A stretch of DNA of 64,000 nucleotides from Melioribacter sp051488685 (GCF_051488685.1 NZ_JBPSEH010000002.1:1-64000), one strand, 5' to 3'; shown: positions 16,843 through 27,392, counted from the stretch's first letter. Program-made: numbers and translations. The notes: generated from the letters alone by a model not told the origin.

Positions 16843-17670
16843 ATGAAAAAAATAATGATTCTTCTAACCGTTTTTTTAATTGTAAGGTTGACAACAGCTC
16901 AGGAACTGTCGGATGAAAAATTGAGGCAGGGATACAATTATATACCGACAAAAGTCTATACGGCTGAAGAAGATGCAAGGATATTGAAAATGTACGAGGG
17001 ATTGCGTGTTGCCGACGTTTCTGACGGATTGGATATGGTTGGACTTCCAAATACAGGATTGGTCGATCCATCGATTCAGGCTTGCTGGAAAGATTCCAAG
17101 AATTTAACACACCAGTTCAGGGGCATTGCTCTAACTGTGAGATATGTTCCGACTCAAAAATCTGACCGTCCGGCTCCTGGTGAAAAATTTCAAGAGTGGG
17201 AAGGAAATTTTTATAGCAAATATTCGCACGAAGAATTTGTCAAACTTATTCGTCCTGGTTCTGCTATTGTAATTGATGACGTAGAAGAGAAGGATATTGG
17301 CAGTATTGGATCATATAATATTCTTGCCTGGAAAAAACTCGGTGCAGTAGGCGTAGTTACAGATGCAGCTTCAAGAGACACGGATGAAATTGAAATTGAA
17401 GGCGTTCCGCTTTATCACAGAAAAAAAGGGAGAGGAATTAGACCGGGCAGAAATGAAATTGAATCGATCAATCGTCCTGTTGTTATCGGTGGCGTGCTGG
17501 TATGTCCGGGAGATGTTGTTGTGGCTGATGGCGATGGAGTAGTGGTCGTTCCTCGTTATGTAGCAGAAGAGGTTGCAAAATATGCCCGTGAAATACTTGA
17601 AAAAGATAAAGCGGGCAGAAAAGATTTGTATAAAAGTTTAAATATGGAACTCGATAAAACAGTTAAATAA
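16843..17670 (+). CDS. Exported RraA-like / HMG aldolase-like protein
   Basis: 275 residues with a signal peptide (MKKIMILLTVFLIVRLTTAQ). The mature part carries the RraA/HMG-aldolase family core: DVSDGLDMVGL near 64-74, GSIGSYNILAWKKLGAVGVVTDAASRDTDEI (the loop with G-x-(x)-G and the Arg-Asp pair, about 149-182), and GGVLVCPGDVVVADGDGVVVVPR near 218-240. Known family members are cytoplasmic (4-hydroxy-4-methyl-2-oxoglutarate aldolase, RNase E inhibitor RraA), so export is unusual. Sixteen bases separate it from the epimerase gene at 17687. The reaction is not known; a lyase or hydratase acting on a sugar-derived keto acid is possible. Confidence 0.78.
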   Translation: MKKIMILLTVFLIVRLTTAQELSDEKLRQGYNYIPTKVYTAEEDARILKMYEGLRVADVSDGLDMVGLPNTGLVDPSIQACWKDSKNLTHQFRGIALTVRYVPTQKSDRPAPGEKFQEWEGNFYSKYSHEEFVKLIRPGSAIVIDDVEEKDIGSIGSYNILAWKKLGAVGVVTDAASRDTDEIEIEGVPLYHRKKGRGIRPGRNEIESINRPVVIGGVLVCPGDVVVADGDGVVVVPRYVAEEVAKYAREILEKDKAGRKDLYKSLNMELDKTVK

Positions 17671-17686
17671 ATTCAAAGTAAATCGT

Positions 17687-19012
17687 ATGAAAAAATTTTT
17701 ATCTCTATTAATATTTTTTTCTAATACTCTCCTGTTTTCGACGAGTAGAATACAAAGTAATCAGGAAAGCATTATTGCAAGATTGAACTATCTACTCGAG
17801 CAGGAGATTTCTCTCTGGTATCCGCTCTGTGTCGATACTCTATATGGAGGATATTTCAGCGATATTAATTATAAGTGGGAAGTCGAAGGAATCCAGAACA
17901 AAATGATAGTTACACAAGCGCGACACGTCTGGTCGATATCGAATGCCGCTATCCACTTTCCGGAATATCGGAAATATCTCAAATACGCCAAGCATGGTGT
18001 CGAGTTTCTCAGAACCATTATGTGGGATAAAAAATATGGTGGATTTTATGATCTTGTCGACAGAAAAGGGAGGATAATCAGGGAAGATGGAAGGATTATT
18101 AAAAAAGCGTATGGGAATGCATTTGCAATTTATGGATTGGCGGCATATTTCAGGGCTACAGGCGATTCCAATGCTTTGAAATTAGCCATCAATACGTTCG
18201 AATGGCTCGATAAACATAGTTATGACGAAAAATTCGGCGGCTATTTCCAGTTTATGGAACGTGACGGGACTCCTTTTATAAACGGATATAACCATACACC
18301 TCCCAAAGATCAGAATAGTTCAATTCATTTACTTGAAGCGTTTACCGAACTATATAAAGTCTGGAAAGATGATCACTTGAAAAAACGTTTAGAGATAATT
18401 TTTTATCTGATTCGTGATAAAATTGTAACTCCGACTGGTTATATGAATCTCTTTTTCAGTCGTGATCTTAAACCGATTTCATATCGCGATTCGAGTGAGG
18501 AAGTTAGAAAGCGAAATTATGAATTTGACCATGTCTCTTTCGGGCACGATATCGAAATTGCTTATTTATTGCTGGAAACCTCTGAAATATTGCATTTAGG
18601 TGACCATGACATCACCTTGAAAATTGCGAAAAAATTGACCGACCATACATTAATGAACGGTTGGGATTTAAGTAAAGGTGGTATTTTTGATAGGGGATAT
18701 TATTTCAAAGGCAAAGATAAGATTACAATTATTAAAAGGAGCAAAGAGTGGTGGGCTCAGGCAGAAGCTCTAAATACAGCGCTCCTTATGTCGCGTTACT
18801 TCCCCGCTGAAAAAAATGAATATCATGCATATTTTGAAAAAACCTTAGTCTATATCGAAAAATATCTTGTTGACTCAAACTATGGGGGATGGTATTTCTG
18901 GGGGAAAGATTCGGTTGAAAAAATGGAATACTATCCGAAGGCATCAATCTGGAAAGCAAACTATCATACAACACGGGCGCTCATTAATTGCTTGAAAAAT
19001 CTCAAAAATTAA
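17687..19012 (+). CDS. Exported AGE-family sugar 2-epimerase (cellobiose/mannobiose 2-epimerase-like)
   Basis: 441 residues with a signal peptide (about 1-22). The mature (alpha/alpha)6-barrel has the family landmarks: YGGYFSDIN, QARHVWSISNAA, YGGFYDLVD, AYGNAFAIYGLAAYF, NSSIHLLEAFTELY, SFGHDIEIAYLLLE and EWWAQAEALNTALL; the conserved His residues (RHVW, HLLEA, GHDIE) are the likely catalytic ones. The family interconverts C2 of free mannose/glucose-type sugars or the reducing end of beta-1,4 disaccharides. Together with the GH26 mannanase and GH27 galactosidase downstream, this fits mannan breakdown. A signal peptide is uncommon in this normally cytoplasmic family. Confidence 0.82.
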   Translation: MKKFLSLLIFFSNTLLFSTSRIQSNQESIIARLNYLLEQEISLWYPLCVDTLYGGYFSDINYKWEVEGIQNKMIVTQARHVWSISNAAIHFPEYRKYLKYAKHGVEFLRTIMWDKKYGGFYDLVDRKGRIIREDGRIIKKAYGNAFAIYGLAAYFRATGDSNALKLAINTFEWLDKHSYDEKFGGYFQFMERDGTPFINGYNHTPPKDQNSSIHLLEAFTELYKVWKDDHLKKRLEIIFYLIRDKIVTPTGYMNLFFSRDLKPISYRDSSEEVRKRNYEFDHVSFGHDIEIAYLLLETSEILHLGDHDITLKIAKKLTDHTLMNGWDLSKGGIFDRGYYFKGKDKITIIKRSKEWWAQAEALNTALLMSRYFPAEKNEYHAYFEKTLVYIEKYLVDSNYGGWYFWGKDSVEKMEYYPKASIWKANYHTTRALINCLKNLKN

Positions 19013-19281
19013 GGAAATACTATCTCTATAATTATGCTTTATTATTTTTATAAAATTTTATTGAATTGATAATTACACAAGAAGACTTTCGAACTTTTTG
19101 CAATTAATTCAGATAATATTCAATGGCATTATAATTGGTAATTAATTTTTATGAAAAGAAATAGAATAGGGCTGGCTGATATTTATATGGAGGGAAGATT
19201 CTTGGATTACCGTGATAAATTACTATCAGTAAACTATATCTATAATTAAATTTAACTTAATTGTTGATTAGAGGAGGCAGA

Positions 19282-22200
19282 ATGAAAAGTTCTACATTTT
19301 ATGATTTCTGCAGTAAACTGATGATTTTTATTTCATTCTTTTTAGGTGCGGCTGAAATTTTAAATGCTGCAGGGGGGCTAAGAGGCAGAGTATTCGATAA
19401 AGCAACAAACGAACCCTTGATTGGTGCCAATGTAATTGTACAGGGAACGAGTCTCGGGTCGGCGACCGACCTCGAAGGAAGATATAGCATTGTTGGTATA
19501 CCTGCTGGTAAACATACAATTGCAGTATCATATATCGGCTACCGCCAGGTAACTACTGAAATTGAAATTTTTGATAATAGGACTGTTCAGCAGGATTTTT
19601 ATCTTGAGTTCATAACGTTAGAGGGCGAGACGATTGTAATTACTGCTCAAGTAGAAGGTCAGGTCCAAGCAATAAATCAACAATTTTCGTCAAATACTAT
19701 TGCAAATGTGGTATCGAAAAGTCGTATAAAAGAACTGCCTGATGTCAATGCTGCTGAATCGATCGGACGTTTGCCAGGAGTATCAATTCAACGATACGGA
19801 GGGGAAGCCACAAAGGTTGAAATTAGAGGTCTCTCACCCAAATATAATGCCGTTACTGTCAATGGTGTTCGGTTACCCGCTACCGGTGGTGACGATAGGA
19901 GTGTCGATTTATCATTAATCTCTTCGAATATTCTTGATGGAATCGAAGTTAAAAAAGCAAATTTACCCGATATGGATGCCGATGCATTAGGTGGAACTGT
20001 TGATCTCAAACTAAGAGAAGCTCCAGATGGTTTTCATTTGAATACTAATATCCAAAGTGGATATAACAAACTTCAGAATTATTACGGTAATTACAATTTA
20101 TCTGCAAATCTGAGCAATCGATTCTATAATAATAAACTTGGAGTGATAGCAAGTTTTAATACTGATAATTACGACAGAAGTGCAGATAAATTTCAAGGTG
20201 AATATTTGAGGACTACAGATATCAATACGGGCGAAACTCAAGTATACATTTCTCAATTAAGACTGCGTGAAGAAAATGTCAAACGACAAAGAACAGGCGG
20301 CAGTTTACTTCTTGATTATAAACTCTCAAATGGGAAAATAACGGCAAATTCATTTTACAACAAATTAACGTGGGATGGTTTATATCGTATTAATCGAATG
20401 CTTTTAAGTGAAAATAGACATTTTTATGATTTGGAAGATCGAGGTGGAACAACTTCTATATTCACTGGTGCTGTTGGAATGGAACAGGATTTTAACTGGC
20501 TCAAATATGACTTCAGCATTTCACATACTTCATCGAGAAATAATAATCCCAGTGACAGAACATGGACGTTTGTCCAGGAAAATGCTTCATTTGAAACAGG
20601 AATGATTACTCCTGAAACACATCCAACCGAAGTACCTTCATTAGTCACTTTAGATACAAATTCCACGGGACTCGAATCGGGTTATATCTACGGCACGAAA
20701 CTAAATGAAGATGAAACTGCATTCCAATTGAATTTACAAATGCCTTTTACACTCAGTAAAGATATTAATGGATATCTAAAAGCGGGTACTAAGTTCAAAT
20801 GGTTGAAGCGACTTTATGATCAAGAACAAAATGGGCGTGGTAGTTTGCAATATGGTGCAGGTACTGGCTTAAGTCGCGAATTAAGAAGAATACTATTATA
20901 TCTTGCACAAAAGTATCCCGATCAGTTTAACTTTCAGAGCGATTCAATATTGGTAAGAGAAAACGCTGTATTGCCAATTTCGAGATTTCTTAGTGATTAC
21001 AATCGCGATGACTTTCTAAATGGTGATTACCCTCTCGGATTTGTTGCAGATAATGACTTAATGAATAAAGTGATGGAAGCCATATTTTCAAAAGAAGAAA
21101 TTGAAGGCGATACAGCTGCGATTGCCAGACGTTATTCTATTGGTTCACTCGGCAATGATTATGACGGCAAAGAATCAATTCAAGCTGCTTATTTAATGGG
21201 TGAATTAAATGTAACAAAGTACCTCACGTTAATTGGTGGAATGAGGTGGGAAAAAGAAAATACTGTTTATAACGGTCAAAGATTCCGTCAGGTAACACCC
21301 AATAATGTAGAAGCTGCTCCAGCTGATTTCGAGGATTTAGAAGTCGAACGCGATAATGAATTTTTCCTTCCAATGATTCATCTTATTGTCAAACCTGTTG
21401 ATTGGATGAAAATTAGGTTGGCTCGTACAGAAACTTTGACGCGTCCCGATTATATTCAATATGCTCCAATAACGTGGGTTAATTCATATCAAAGTTATAT
21501 TAAAGCTGCTAATTCTAAAATTAAACCTTCACACTCAACAAATTATGACCTGTCGATATCGGTTTATGAAAATTATGTTGGACTTTTCAGCGTCACAGGT
21601 TTTTACAAAAAAATTGACGATCTTGTATTCTATGCATCCTATATTTTACAGCCTGGCTTAGCATACACATTTGAGGATACTGCATTTGTTTCCGGTTTGA
21701 ACATCCCAAACAGTTGGTTAAAGTCAGCGCCTCAAATTGACACATATATTAACAATCCTGAGCCTGCATATTATAAGGGAATTGAACTTGAGTGGCAAAC
21801 AAATTTCTGGTATTTACCCAGTGTACTAAAAGGTGTAGTACTTAATGTCAACTATACATACATTCATTCAGAAATTAAAAAACAACTCTTTTACAATAAA
21901 TTAGGCGATTTAATTCCTGGTACACGACCTCCGAGAAGACAACCAATACTTGTCGACAGCTTCAGAGTAGCACGTATGCCCGATCAACCTAAACATATTG
22001 TTAATATTACTTTGGGATATGATTACAAGGGCTTCTCGGCACGTATATCATATCTCTATCAAACAGACAAAGTCACCTATATTTCATCCGAATCTGCGCT
22101 GGATAACTTTACAGGACCGTATTCCAGATGGGATTTTACAATTCAGCAAAAGCTCAATAACGGCATTCAGGTATTTGCTAACTTTACAAATCTGAACAAT

Positions 22201-22299
22201 CGGCCTGACGAATCATTCAGGGGTTCGTCTTTGAAGAATCCCACATATATTGAATATTATGGCTTCTCAATGGATGTGGGAATTAGATATAATTTATAA
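19282..22299 (+). CDS. TonB-dependent receptor, polysaccharide-type
   Basis: Outer-membrane receptor of 1005 residues. Signal peptide, then a carboxypeptidase-regulatory-like domain (about 38-115, GRVFDKATNEPLIGANV), then a plug with the TonB-Xanth/Caul-type sequence LPDVNAAESIGRLPGVSIQR and VTVNGVRLP (about 155-210), then a large barrel. This receptor subgroup is often tied to complex carbohydrate uptake. ATG at 19282 is chosen because GAGGAGG precedes it; TTG at 19261 would add 7 residues. It is followed after 52 bases by the T9SS beta-helix gene, with which it forms a pair like the one at 39720/42757. Confidence 0.92.
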   Translation: MKSSTFYDFCSKLMIFISFFLGAAEILNAAGGLRGRVFDKATNEPLIGANVIVQGTSLGSATDLEGRYSIVGIPAGKHTIAVSYIGYRQVTTEIEIFDNRTVQQDFYLEFITLEGETIVITAQVEGQVQAINQQFSSNTIANVVSKSRIKELPDVNAAESIGRLPGVSIQRYGGEATKVEIRGLSPKYNAVTVNGVRLPATGGDDRSVDLSLISSNILDGIEVKKANLPDMDADALGGTVDLKLREAPDGFHLNTNIQSGYNKLQNYYGNYNLSANLSNRFYNNKLGVIASFNTDNYDRSADKFQGEYLRTTDINTGETQVYISQLRLREENVKRQRTGGSLLLDYKLSNGKITANSFYNKLTWDGLYRINRMLLSENRHFYDLEDRGGTTSIFTGAVGMEQDFNWLKYDFSISHTSSRNNNPSDRTWTFVQENASFETGMITPETHPTEVPSLVTLDTNSTGLESGYIYGTKLNEDETAFQLNLQMPFTLSKDINGYLKAGTKFKWLKRLYDQEQNGRGSLQYGAGTGLSRELRRILLYLAQKYPDQFNFQSDSILVRENAVLPISRFLSDYNRDDFLNGDYPLGFVADNDLMNKVMEAIFSKEEIEGDTAAIARRYSIGSLGNDYDGKESIQAAYLMGELNVTKYLTLIGGMRWEKENTVYNGQRFRQVTPNNVEAAPADFEDLEVERDNEFFLPMIHLIVKPVDWMKIRLARTETLTRPDYIQYAPITWVNSYQSYIKAANSKIKPSHSTNYDLSISVYENYVGLFSVTGFYKKIDDLVFYASYILQPGLAYTFEDTAFVSGLNIPNSWLKSAPQIDTYINNPEPAYYKGIELEWQTNFWYLPSVLKGVVLNVNYTYIHSEIKKQLFYNKLGDLIPGTRPPRRQPILVDSFRVARMPDQPKHIVNITLGYDYKGFSARISYLYQTDKVTYISSESALDNFTGPYSRWDFTIQQKLNNGIQVFANFTNLNNRPDESFRGSSLKNPTYIEYYGFSMDVGIRYNL

Positions 22300-22351
22300 T
22301 GTGGTTAATCACATAAGTAAACTTAAATCAAACCAATAAGTGGAGGAGTAT

Positions 22352-24892
22352 ATGAAGTTCAATTACCGTTTTCTAATATTAGCACTGCTCTTTGCTGTTT
22401 TCGTATTGCCTGTTGAAAAAGCCAGTGCTCAAGCGGGGGATACATTAGTCGTAGAATGGCAGGACCCGGTTACGGGTGAAGTAATGACGGATGCTCTTCG
22501 AAATGCCATAGAAAACGATACAAACCGTCCTGAAGGACGTGTTTACAAATTATTACGCGGGGGATTCTACTGGATTTCTGAAAAAATCACTTATTCTGAC
22601 TTTCATCTTAGACTGGTTGGTGAAAAAGGAGGGTCTACAGAATTTGATAATCCTCCTGTATTACAATTAGTAGGAAGATCAGACGGAACACATGCCGATC
22701 GCTTGATGCAACCGAGCGCTTCTCTTACAATGAAAAATATTTATGTTATTGGTTGCGACGAATTTGGTTCTCAGACCTACTATCAACCAATTCAACTTGA
22801 TGCCAACGATTCAAGATTTGTGTTTGACGGTTGTATTTTCGAACGCACAAATTTTGCTCCTATAGCATTTACAGGAAAAAATAATGATATCTTTATTACT
22901 AATTGTGTTTTCAGGAATATACAAGGTCACCCGGCCGATCAGCAATGGCAAGGGCGCGGTGTGTCAATTTGGGCAGACCAGGATACAGTGATAGTCGAAA
23001 ACAATACTTTCTTTAATATTAATATGACTGTTTTTCAGCTCGAAGGTGGCGCTGCAAATTATATCAGATTCAACCACAATACAATTGTGAATATGGGCCG
23101 TGCATTAAATGCAGGTAACTGGTGGAAAGAAGCATACTTTACAAATAACCTCTTTATTAATCCATTCTGGCATGGTGAAGGTCATGCTGATATTACTGCA
23201 ACAGGGCGCGATCCTCGTACAATTCCGGCATCGATTTTCAGTGTTGGCGCCTTACCCACAAAATATGGCCCTGAACAAGGACGTCGTATTTTATTTTCAA
23301 ATGCATATGCATGGCGTGACCCTGCTTTTGCTGCTTATTACGGAGATACAATCGTTGCGCAACCTTTTGCTGGACCAATGACAAAGGAAGATTATTTTGA
23401 CGTTTATGAAAATATGGTAATTAAAGACACTGTCTGGTTGAGCAATATGCCGAATATCGGAACATATACACCTGAAATTATTAACGATATGATTCAAAAC
23501 ATTAAGGATATTCGTTCCAACACTCTACCTGCCAAGGAATATTTCTGGAAATTACCTATCGATAATATAACTGGAGAAGTATGCAATGTTTGTCCCAGTT
23601 GGCCACTTCCCGAAAACTTTTCATATACTGATGCAGCATTAATGACAGCAAGTACTGATGGTTTACCGTTGGGCGATCTGAATTGGTTCCCCGATAAAAA
23701 GGAAATATTTGAACAAAACAAAGATCAATATATTGCTCAAATAGAAGCTATGGCAGGTCCTGTTGTTGAGTATGAACCCTTAGCTGAATACGAAGCTGAA
23801 AATGCCACATTATCTGGCGACGCAGAAATTAAAGAAGTGCAGGGATTTGCTTACTTCCAAATGGATGGCGGCGGGTATATTCAGTGGGATTTTGAACTAG
23901 CAGAAGCTGGTCAATATGATTTGAATATATGGACTAATTTACGCGGCAATGGAACAAGAGGCCAAAGAATTATAGTAAATGGCGTTAGTATTCATGATCC
24001 GATGGGATGGGGTGAATATATTTGGAGTCCTTTAGAACAGCAAGCTAATATTTGGTATGGCAAATTTAATCCAAATGAATGGGTATGGACATTGATAAAA
24101 CAAGAAGAAATTCTCGAAGCCGGTGCCTTAACTTTGCCCGCAGGACATAATACAATACGCATTGAATCCTCTTGGGGCTATCAAAATTTTGCTGGTATTG
24201 ATGTCATACCTGCCGGAACCAATACTCCTGTAGTTCAACTGCGCATTCCTGATGCTACCTACGACCTCGTAACACCTCAGGTCGAAGGTGCAGCTTGGGT
24301 ACCAAGTGGGTTTAGGTCGGTTGCAATGAATTCAAACGGCACAGTTACGTTTAATGTCGATGCTCCAGCTAATGGTACCTATGCATTAAATATTCTTTAT
24401 CAGAATTACTCAGGTACGCAAAATGGTACTCTAAAAGTCGATGGTGCTGATATCGCTACACTTGCATTTGAAAGCAAAGACGATTCAACTGGCTTAGCAT
24501 TATTAACTGACAGTTTCGAATTAACACAGGGTTCTCACCAGGTAGCTATTTCTGCCAGCAATATTAATCTTGATAAGATACAATTATTGAAAGTTACTAT
24601 TACATCTGTCAACGAAAATGAAATTCCTACGGGTTATGCTCTCGAACAAAACTTCCCGAATCCATTTAATCCCACAACTTCAATTAGATTTACACTTGCT
24701 AAACCCGAAATGGTCAAATTAACAGTCTACAATCTTCTTGGTCAAAGAGTGGCTACTCTGGTCAATGGTCCAATGACTGCAGGTCAACACATTGTCCATT
24801 TCAATGCTTCAAATCTGGCTTCAGGAATTTACTTCTACGGTATCGAAGCAGGGAATTTCAAAACATTTAAGAAAATGATCCTGCTCAAGTAA
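22352..24892 (+). CDS. T9SS-sorted right-handed beta-helix protein with carbohydrate-binding region
   Basis: 846 residues, signal peptide (cleavage near ASAQ). Residues about 25-450 form a parallel beta-helix (ITNCVFRNIQ, VIVENNTFFNI, IRFNHNTIVNMG, YFTNNLFINP), the fold of many polysaccharide lyases and pectin enzymes. Residues about 475-620 and 630-750 look like two CBM6-type beta-sandwiches (LAEYEAENATLSG, then VQLRIPDATYDL). The last 80 residues are a T9SS type A sorting domain (QNFPNPFNPTTSIRF, KKMILLK). The beta-helix is the same family as each copy in the protein at 42757, but here only one copy is present. It may be a surface lyase or glycan-binding partner of the receptor. GTG at 22340 is less likely than ATG 22352 after TGGAGG. 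Confidence 0.85.
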   Translation: MKFNYRFLILALLFAVFVLPVEKASAQAGDTLVVEWQDPVTGEVMTDALRNAIENDTNRPEGRVYKLLRGGFYWISEKITYSDFHLRLVGEKGGSTEFDNPPVLQLVGRSDGTHADRLMQPSASLTMKNIYVIGCDEFGSQTYYQPIQLDANDSRFVFDGCIFERTNFAPIAFTGKNNDIFITNCVFRNIQGHPADQQWQGRGVSIWADQDTVIVENNTFFNINMTVFQLEGGAANYIRFNHNTIVNMGRALNAGNWWKEAYFTNNLFINPFWHGEGHADITATGRDPRTIPASIFSVGALPTKYGPEQGRRILFSNAYAWRDPAFAAYYGDTIVAQPFAGPMTKEDYFDVYENMVIKDTVWLSNMPNIGTYTPEIINDMIQNIKDIRSNTLPAKEYFWKLPIDNITGEVCNVCPSWPLPENFSYTDAALMTASTDGLPLGDLNWFPDKKEIFEQNKDQYIAQIEAMAGPVVEYEPLAEYEAENATLSGDAEIKEVQGFAYFQMDGGGYIQWDFELAEAGQYDLNIWTNLRGNGTRGQRIIVNGVSIHDPMGWGEYIWSPLEQQANIWYGKFNPNEWVWTLIKQEEILEAGALTLPAGHNTIRIESSWGYQNFAGIDVIPAGTNTPVVQLRIPDATYDLVTPQVEGAAWVPSGFRSVAMNSNGTVTFNVDAPANGTYALNILYQNYSGTQNGTLKVDGADIATLAFESKDDSTGLALLTDSFELTQGSHQVAISASNINLDKIQLLKVTITSVNENEIPTGYALEQNFPNPFNPTTSIRFTLAKPEMVKLTVYNLLGQRVATLVNGPMTAGQHIVHFNASNLASGIYFYGIEAGNFKTFKKMILLK

Positions 24893-24916
24893 TTTGATTC
24901 TCATTTCATTATCTTC

Positions 24917-24942
24917 AGACAGCCGGTTTTTGCCGGCTGTCT
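24917..24942 (+). terminator. Rho-independent terminator
   Basis: AGACAGCCGG at 24917-24926 pairs with CCGGCTGTCT at 24933-24942 around a six-base loop and runs into TTTT. It lies 25 bases after the stop of the beta-helix gene and closes the receptor/beta-helix unit. Confidence 0.9.
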
Positions 24943-24973
24943 TTTATTTATGCACATAAGTCGATTAAACCTC

Positions 24974-27379
24974 ATGCAAACAAAAAATTTATTAATCCTT
25001 TATTTATTTTTAATAACTCAGTTATCAGCTCAATCGAGCAAATTATTCCTAAATCAAAAAAATTATTATGAAGCACCCGGTTTTAACCTTACAGTATTTG
25101 ATGACTTTTATCCCGAAGGACATCAAGGCGGCATAACAATTATAAAAAATGATGAAAGAATTGCTGCTAATGGTGATTTGCGTCTTGAAGCAACACCAGG
25201 GCAATGGTCGCCTGTACCCAAAATGGGTAATAAAACAATCGACAGGGTAAACCAGGTAATTAGTGTCGAACTCTGGTATCCCGATTCGTCTAAAAACCGT
25301 AAGGGATTTAATCCAATTGTCTATCCCGACTTGAAATTAAAATACAAAATCAATACTGAACTAATTAACGAGAATCGTTCAATACTTGTTACAGTTGTAA
25401 TTGATGACCCCATTCCTGATGAATGGATGGATAAAATTGGTTTTAATTTAGAACTTTTTCCAGGCTACTTCTTTGGTAAATTTTTCATGGCAGATGGAAA
25501 ACCTGTTGCTTTCCCAAAAGATCCATTATTTTCTCTTCATACTCCTTTGACCAGGTGTCGTGAAGTTGTACTGGACGCTGATACGAAAAGCAAAATTTCT
25601 ATTAAAAGTCTTACCACTGATATAGAAATTTATGATGGTAGAATAAATCATAATAATGGATGGTTTATTTTAAGGTCAAGAATTAATGCAGATAATAAGA
25701 ATGAAGCGCTTCGCTGGATTATTACTCCTACAATTGATACTACATGGCACTACACACCAGTCGTCAAAGTTTCGCAACTGGGCTACCATCCTGTACAGAA
25801 AAAATTGGCAGTAATTGAAACCGACAAAAATTTTAGCTGGAAAGGCAATTTACGTCTTGAAAGGATTGATAAAGATACGGTAGTTATTTTAAGAGACAAG
25901 ATAGTTCCTGATTTCTGGGGTGAATTCTTGCGTTATAAATATTTTACGTGGGATTTCAGCGATTTAGACAAAGAGGGCTTATATCAAATTGTTTATAACG
26001 AAAACAATCTCCAGATTATTAGCAACCAATTCCGAATTGATAGAAATATTTATTCCAGTTATATCTGGCAGCCTACAATTGAATATTTTCTTCCTGTGCA
26101 AATGTGTCATATGAGAGTAAATGAAAATTATCGTGTATGGCATGGCCGATGTCATATCGATGATGCAGTTATGGCTCCAGTTAATTATAACCATTTTGAT
26201 GGATATATTCAGCCTGAATCTACTATGACAAACTTTAACTCCGGTACGCACGTGCCTGGACTGAACAAAGGTGGATGGCACGACGCGGGAGATTTTGACC
26301 TGAGAATAGAATCGCAATCGGAAACAGTTTATAAGTTATCTTTAGCTTATGAAATATTCCATCCAGAGATAGACGTTACAACGATTGATCAAAAAAATCA
26401 AATTGTCGAAATCCATATCCCCGACGGCAAGAACGATCTCCTTCAACAAATTGAACATGGTTTGCTTTCGATTGTAAATTCATACGAATCGTTGGGCAGA
26501 TTGTACCGTGGAATTATATGTCGAGATTTAAGACAGTATGTTTTACTTGGTGATCCTGTAAATATGACTAATAATCTACCTGATGAAGATGATCGTTGGG
26601 TCTTTACCGAAAAAAATACTGAACATGAAATGCTAACAGTTCAAGCACTTGCTACTGCTTATCGAACAATGAAGAATTTTAATGATGAACTTTCACAAAA
26701 ATGCTTGAAGATTGCCAAAGAATTATTCGAAAAAGATACTTCGAATTTTAATTCAGAAAAGCTCAATGCTGCGGCCGAGCTCTATTTATCTACCAAAGAC
26801 GAAAGATATAAAAATCTATTATTGGAAAATCGTTTTGAATTACTAAAAAATATTTATTCTCATACAATTGTAATAGGAAGAATAAAAGAAATTTTTGATG
26901 CTGAATTTCAAAATGAGATAGAAAATAGTGTTGTTAAATTTTATAATCATGTTGTAGAATCTCAAAAAGAAAATCCCTTTGGTGTTCCTTATAAACCATA
27001 TATTTGGGGGGCAGGATGGGGAATTCAAGCCTTCGGAGTTTCACAATTATTTCTTAATCTTTATTTTCCGCAGTTATTTAAGCCAGATTACTTTTTAAAT
27101 GCATTGAACTTTATCTTAGGTGTGCACCCCGGTAAAAATAATGCCTCCTTTGTGTCGGGAGTCGGAATTAATTCATTGACAACGGCATATGGTTTTAATC
27201 GTGCCGACTGGTCATATATACCCGGTGGAATTGGAAGTGGAACAGCTCTCATACGTCCCGATCTCCCTGAACTAAAAGTATGGCCCTATTTATGGCAGCA
27301 GACGGAATATGTTCTTGGCGGAGGAACAGTCGATTATATTCTTTTGGCATTGGCAGCCGACCATATATTGAACAAATAA
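24974..27379 (+). CDS. Glycoside hydrolase family 9 (endoglucanase-type)
   Basis: Exported enzyme of 801 residues predicted to cut beta-1,4-glucans (cellulose, glucomannan, xyloglucan backbone). Signal peptide MQTKNLLILYLFLITQLSAQ. An N-terminal beta-rich part of about 230 residues precedes a CelD-N-type Ig domain (about 265-365, VKVSQLGYHPVQKKLAV). The catalytic barrel shows GGWHDAGDFD (about 435-445), holding the two Asp residues of GH9, and a C-terminal TEYVLGGG segment carrying the likely acid Glu. ATG 24974 is chosen for the signal peptide; ATG 24950 lies against the terminator. It is followed after 13 bases by a GH5 gene. Confidence 0.85.
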   Translation: MQTKNLLILYLFLITQLSAQSSKLFLNQKNYYEAPGFNLTVFDDFYPEGHQGGITIIKNDERIAANGDLRLEATPGQWSPVPKMGNKTIDRVNQVISVELWYPDSSKNRKGFNPIVYPDLKLKYKINTELINENRSILVTVVIDDPIPDEWMDKIGFNLELFPGYFFGKFFMADGKPVAFPKDPLFSLHTPLTRCREVVLDADTKSKISIKSLTTDIEIYDGRINHNNGWFILRSRINADNKNEALRWIITPTIDTTWHYTPVVKVSQLGYHPVQKKLAVIETDKNFSWKGNLRLERIDKDTVVILRDKIVPDFWGEFLRYKYFTWDFSDLDKEGLYQIVYNENNLQIISNQFRIDRNIYSSYIWQPTIEYFLPVQMCHMRVNENYRVWHGRCHIDDAVMAPVNYNHFDGYIQPESTMTNFNSGTHVPGLNKGGWHDAGDFDLRIESQSETVYKLSLAYEIFHPEIDVTTIDQKNQIVEIHIPDGKNDLLQQIEHGLLSIVNSYESLGRLYRGIICRDLRQYVLLGDPVNMTNNLPDEDDRWVFTEKNTEHEMLTVQALATAYRTMKNFNDELSQKCLKIAKELFEKDTSNFNSEKLNAAAELYLSTKDERYKNLLLENRFELLKNIYSHTIVIGRIKEIFDAEFQNEIENSVVKFYNHVVESQKENPFGVPYKPYIWGAGWGIQAFGVSQLFLNLYFPQLFKPDYFLNALNFILGVHPGKNNASFVSGVGINSLTTAYGFNRADWSYIPGGIGSGTALIRPDLPELKVWPYLWQQTEYVLGGGTVDYILLALAADHILNK

Positions 27380-27392
27380 TAAGGAAATCAAT

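Noticed and set aside
24950..24973. Upstream ATG for the GH9 gene
   Set aside because: It abuts the T-run of the terminator and precedes the real signal peptide start; kept only as an alternative.
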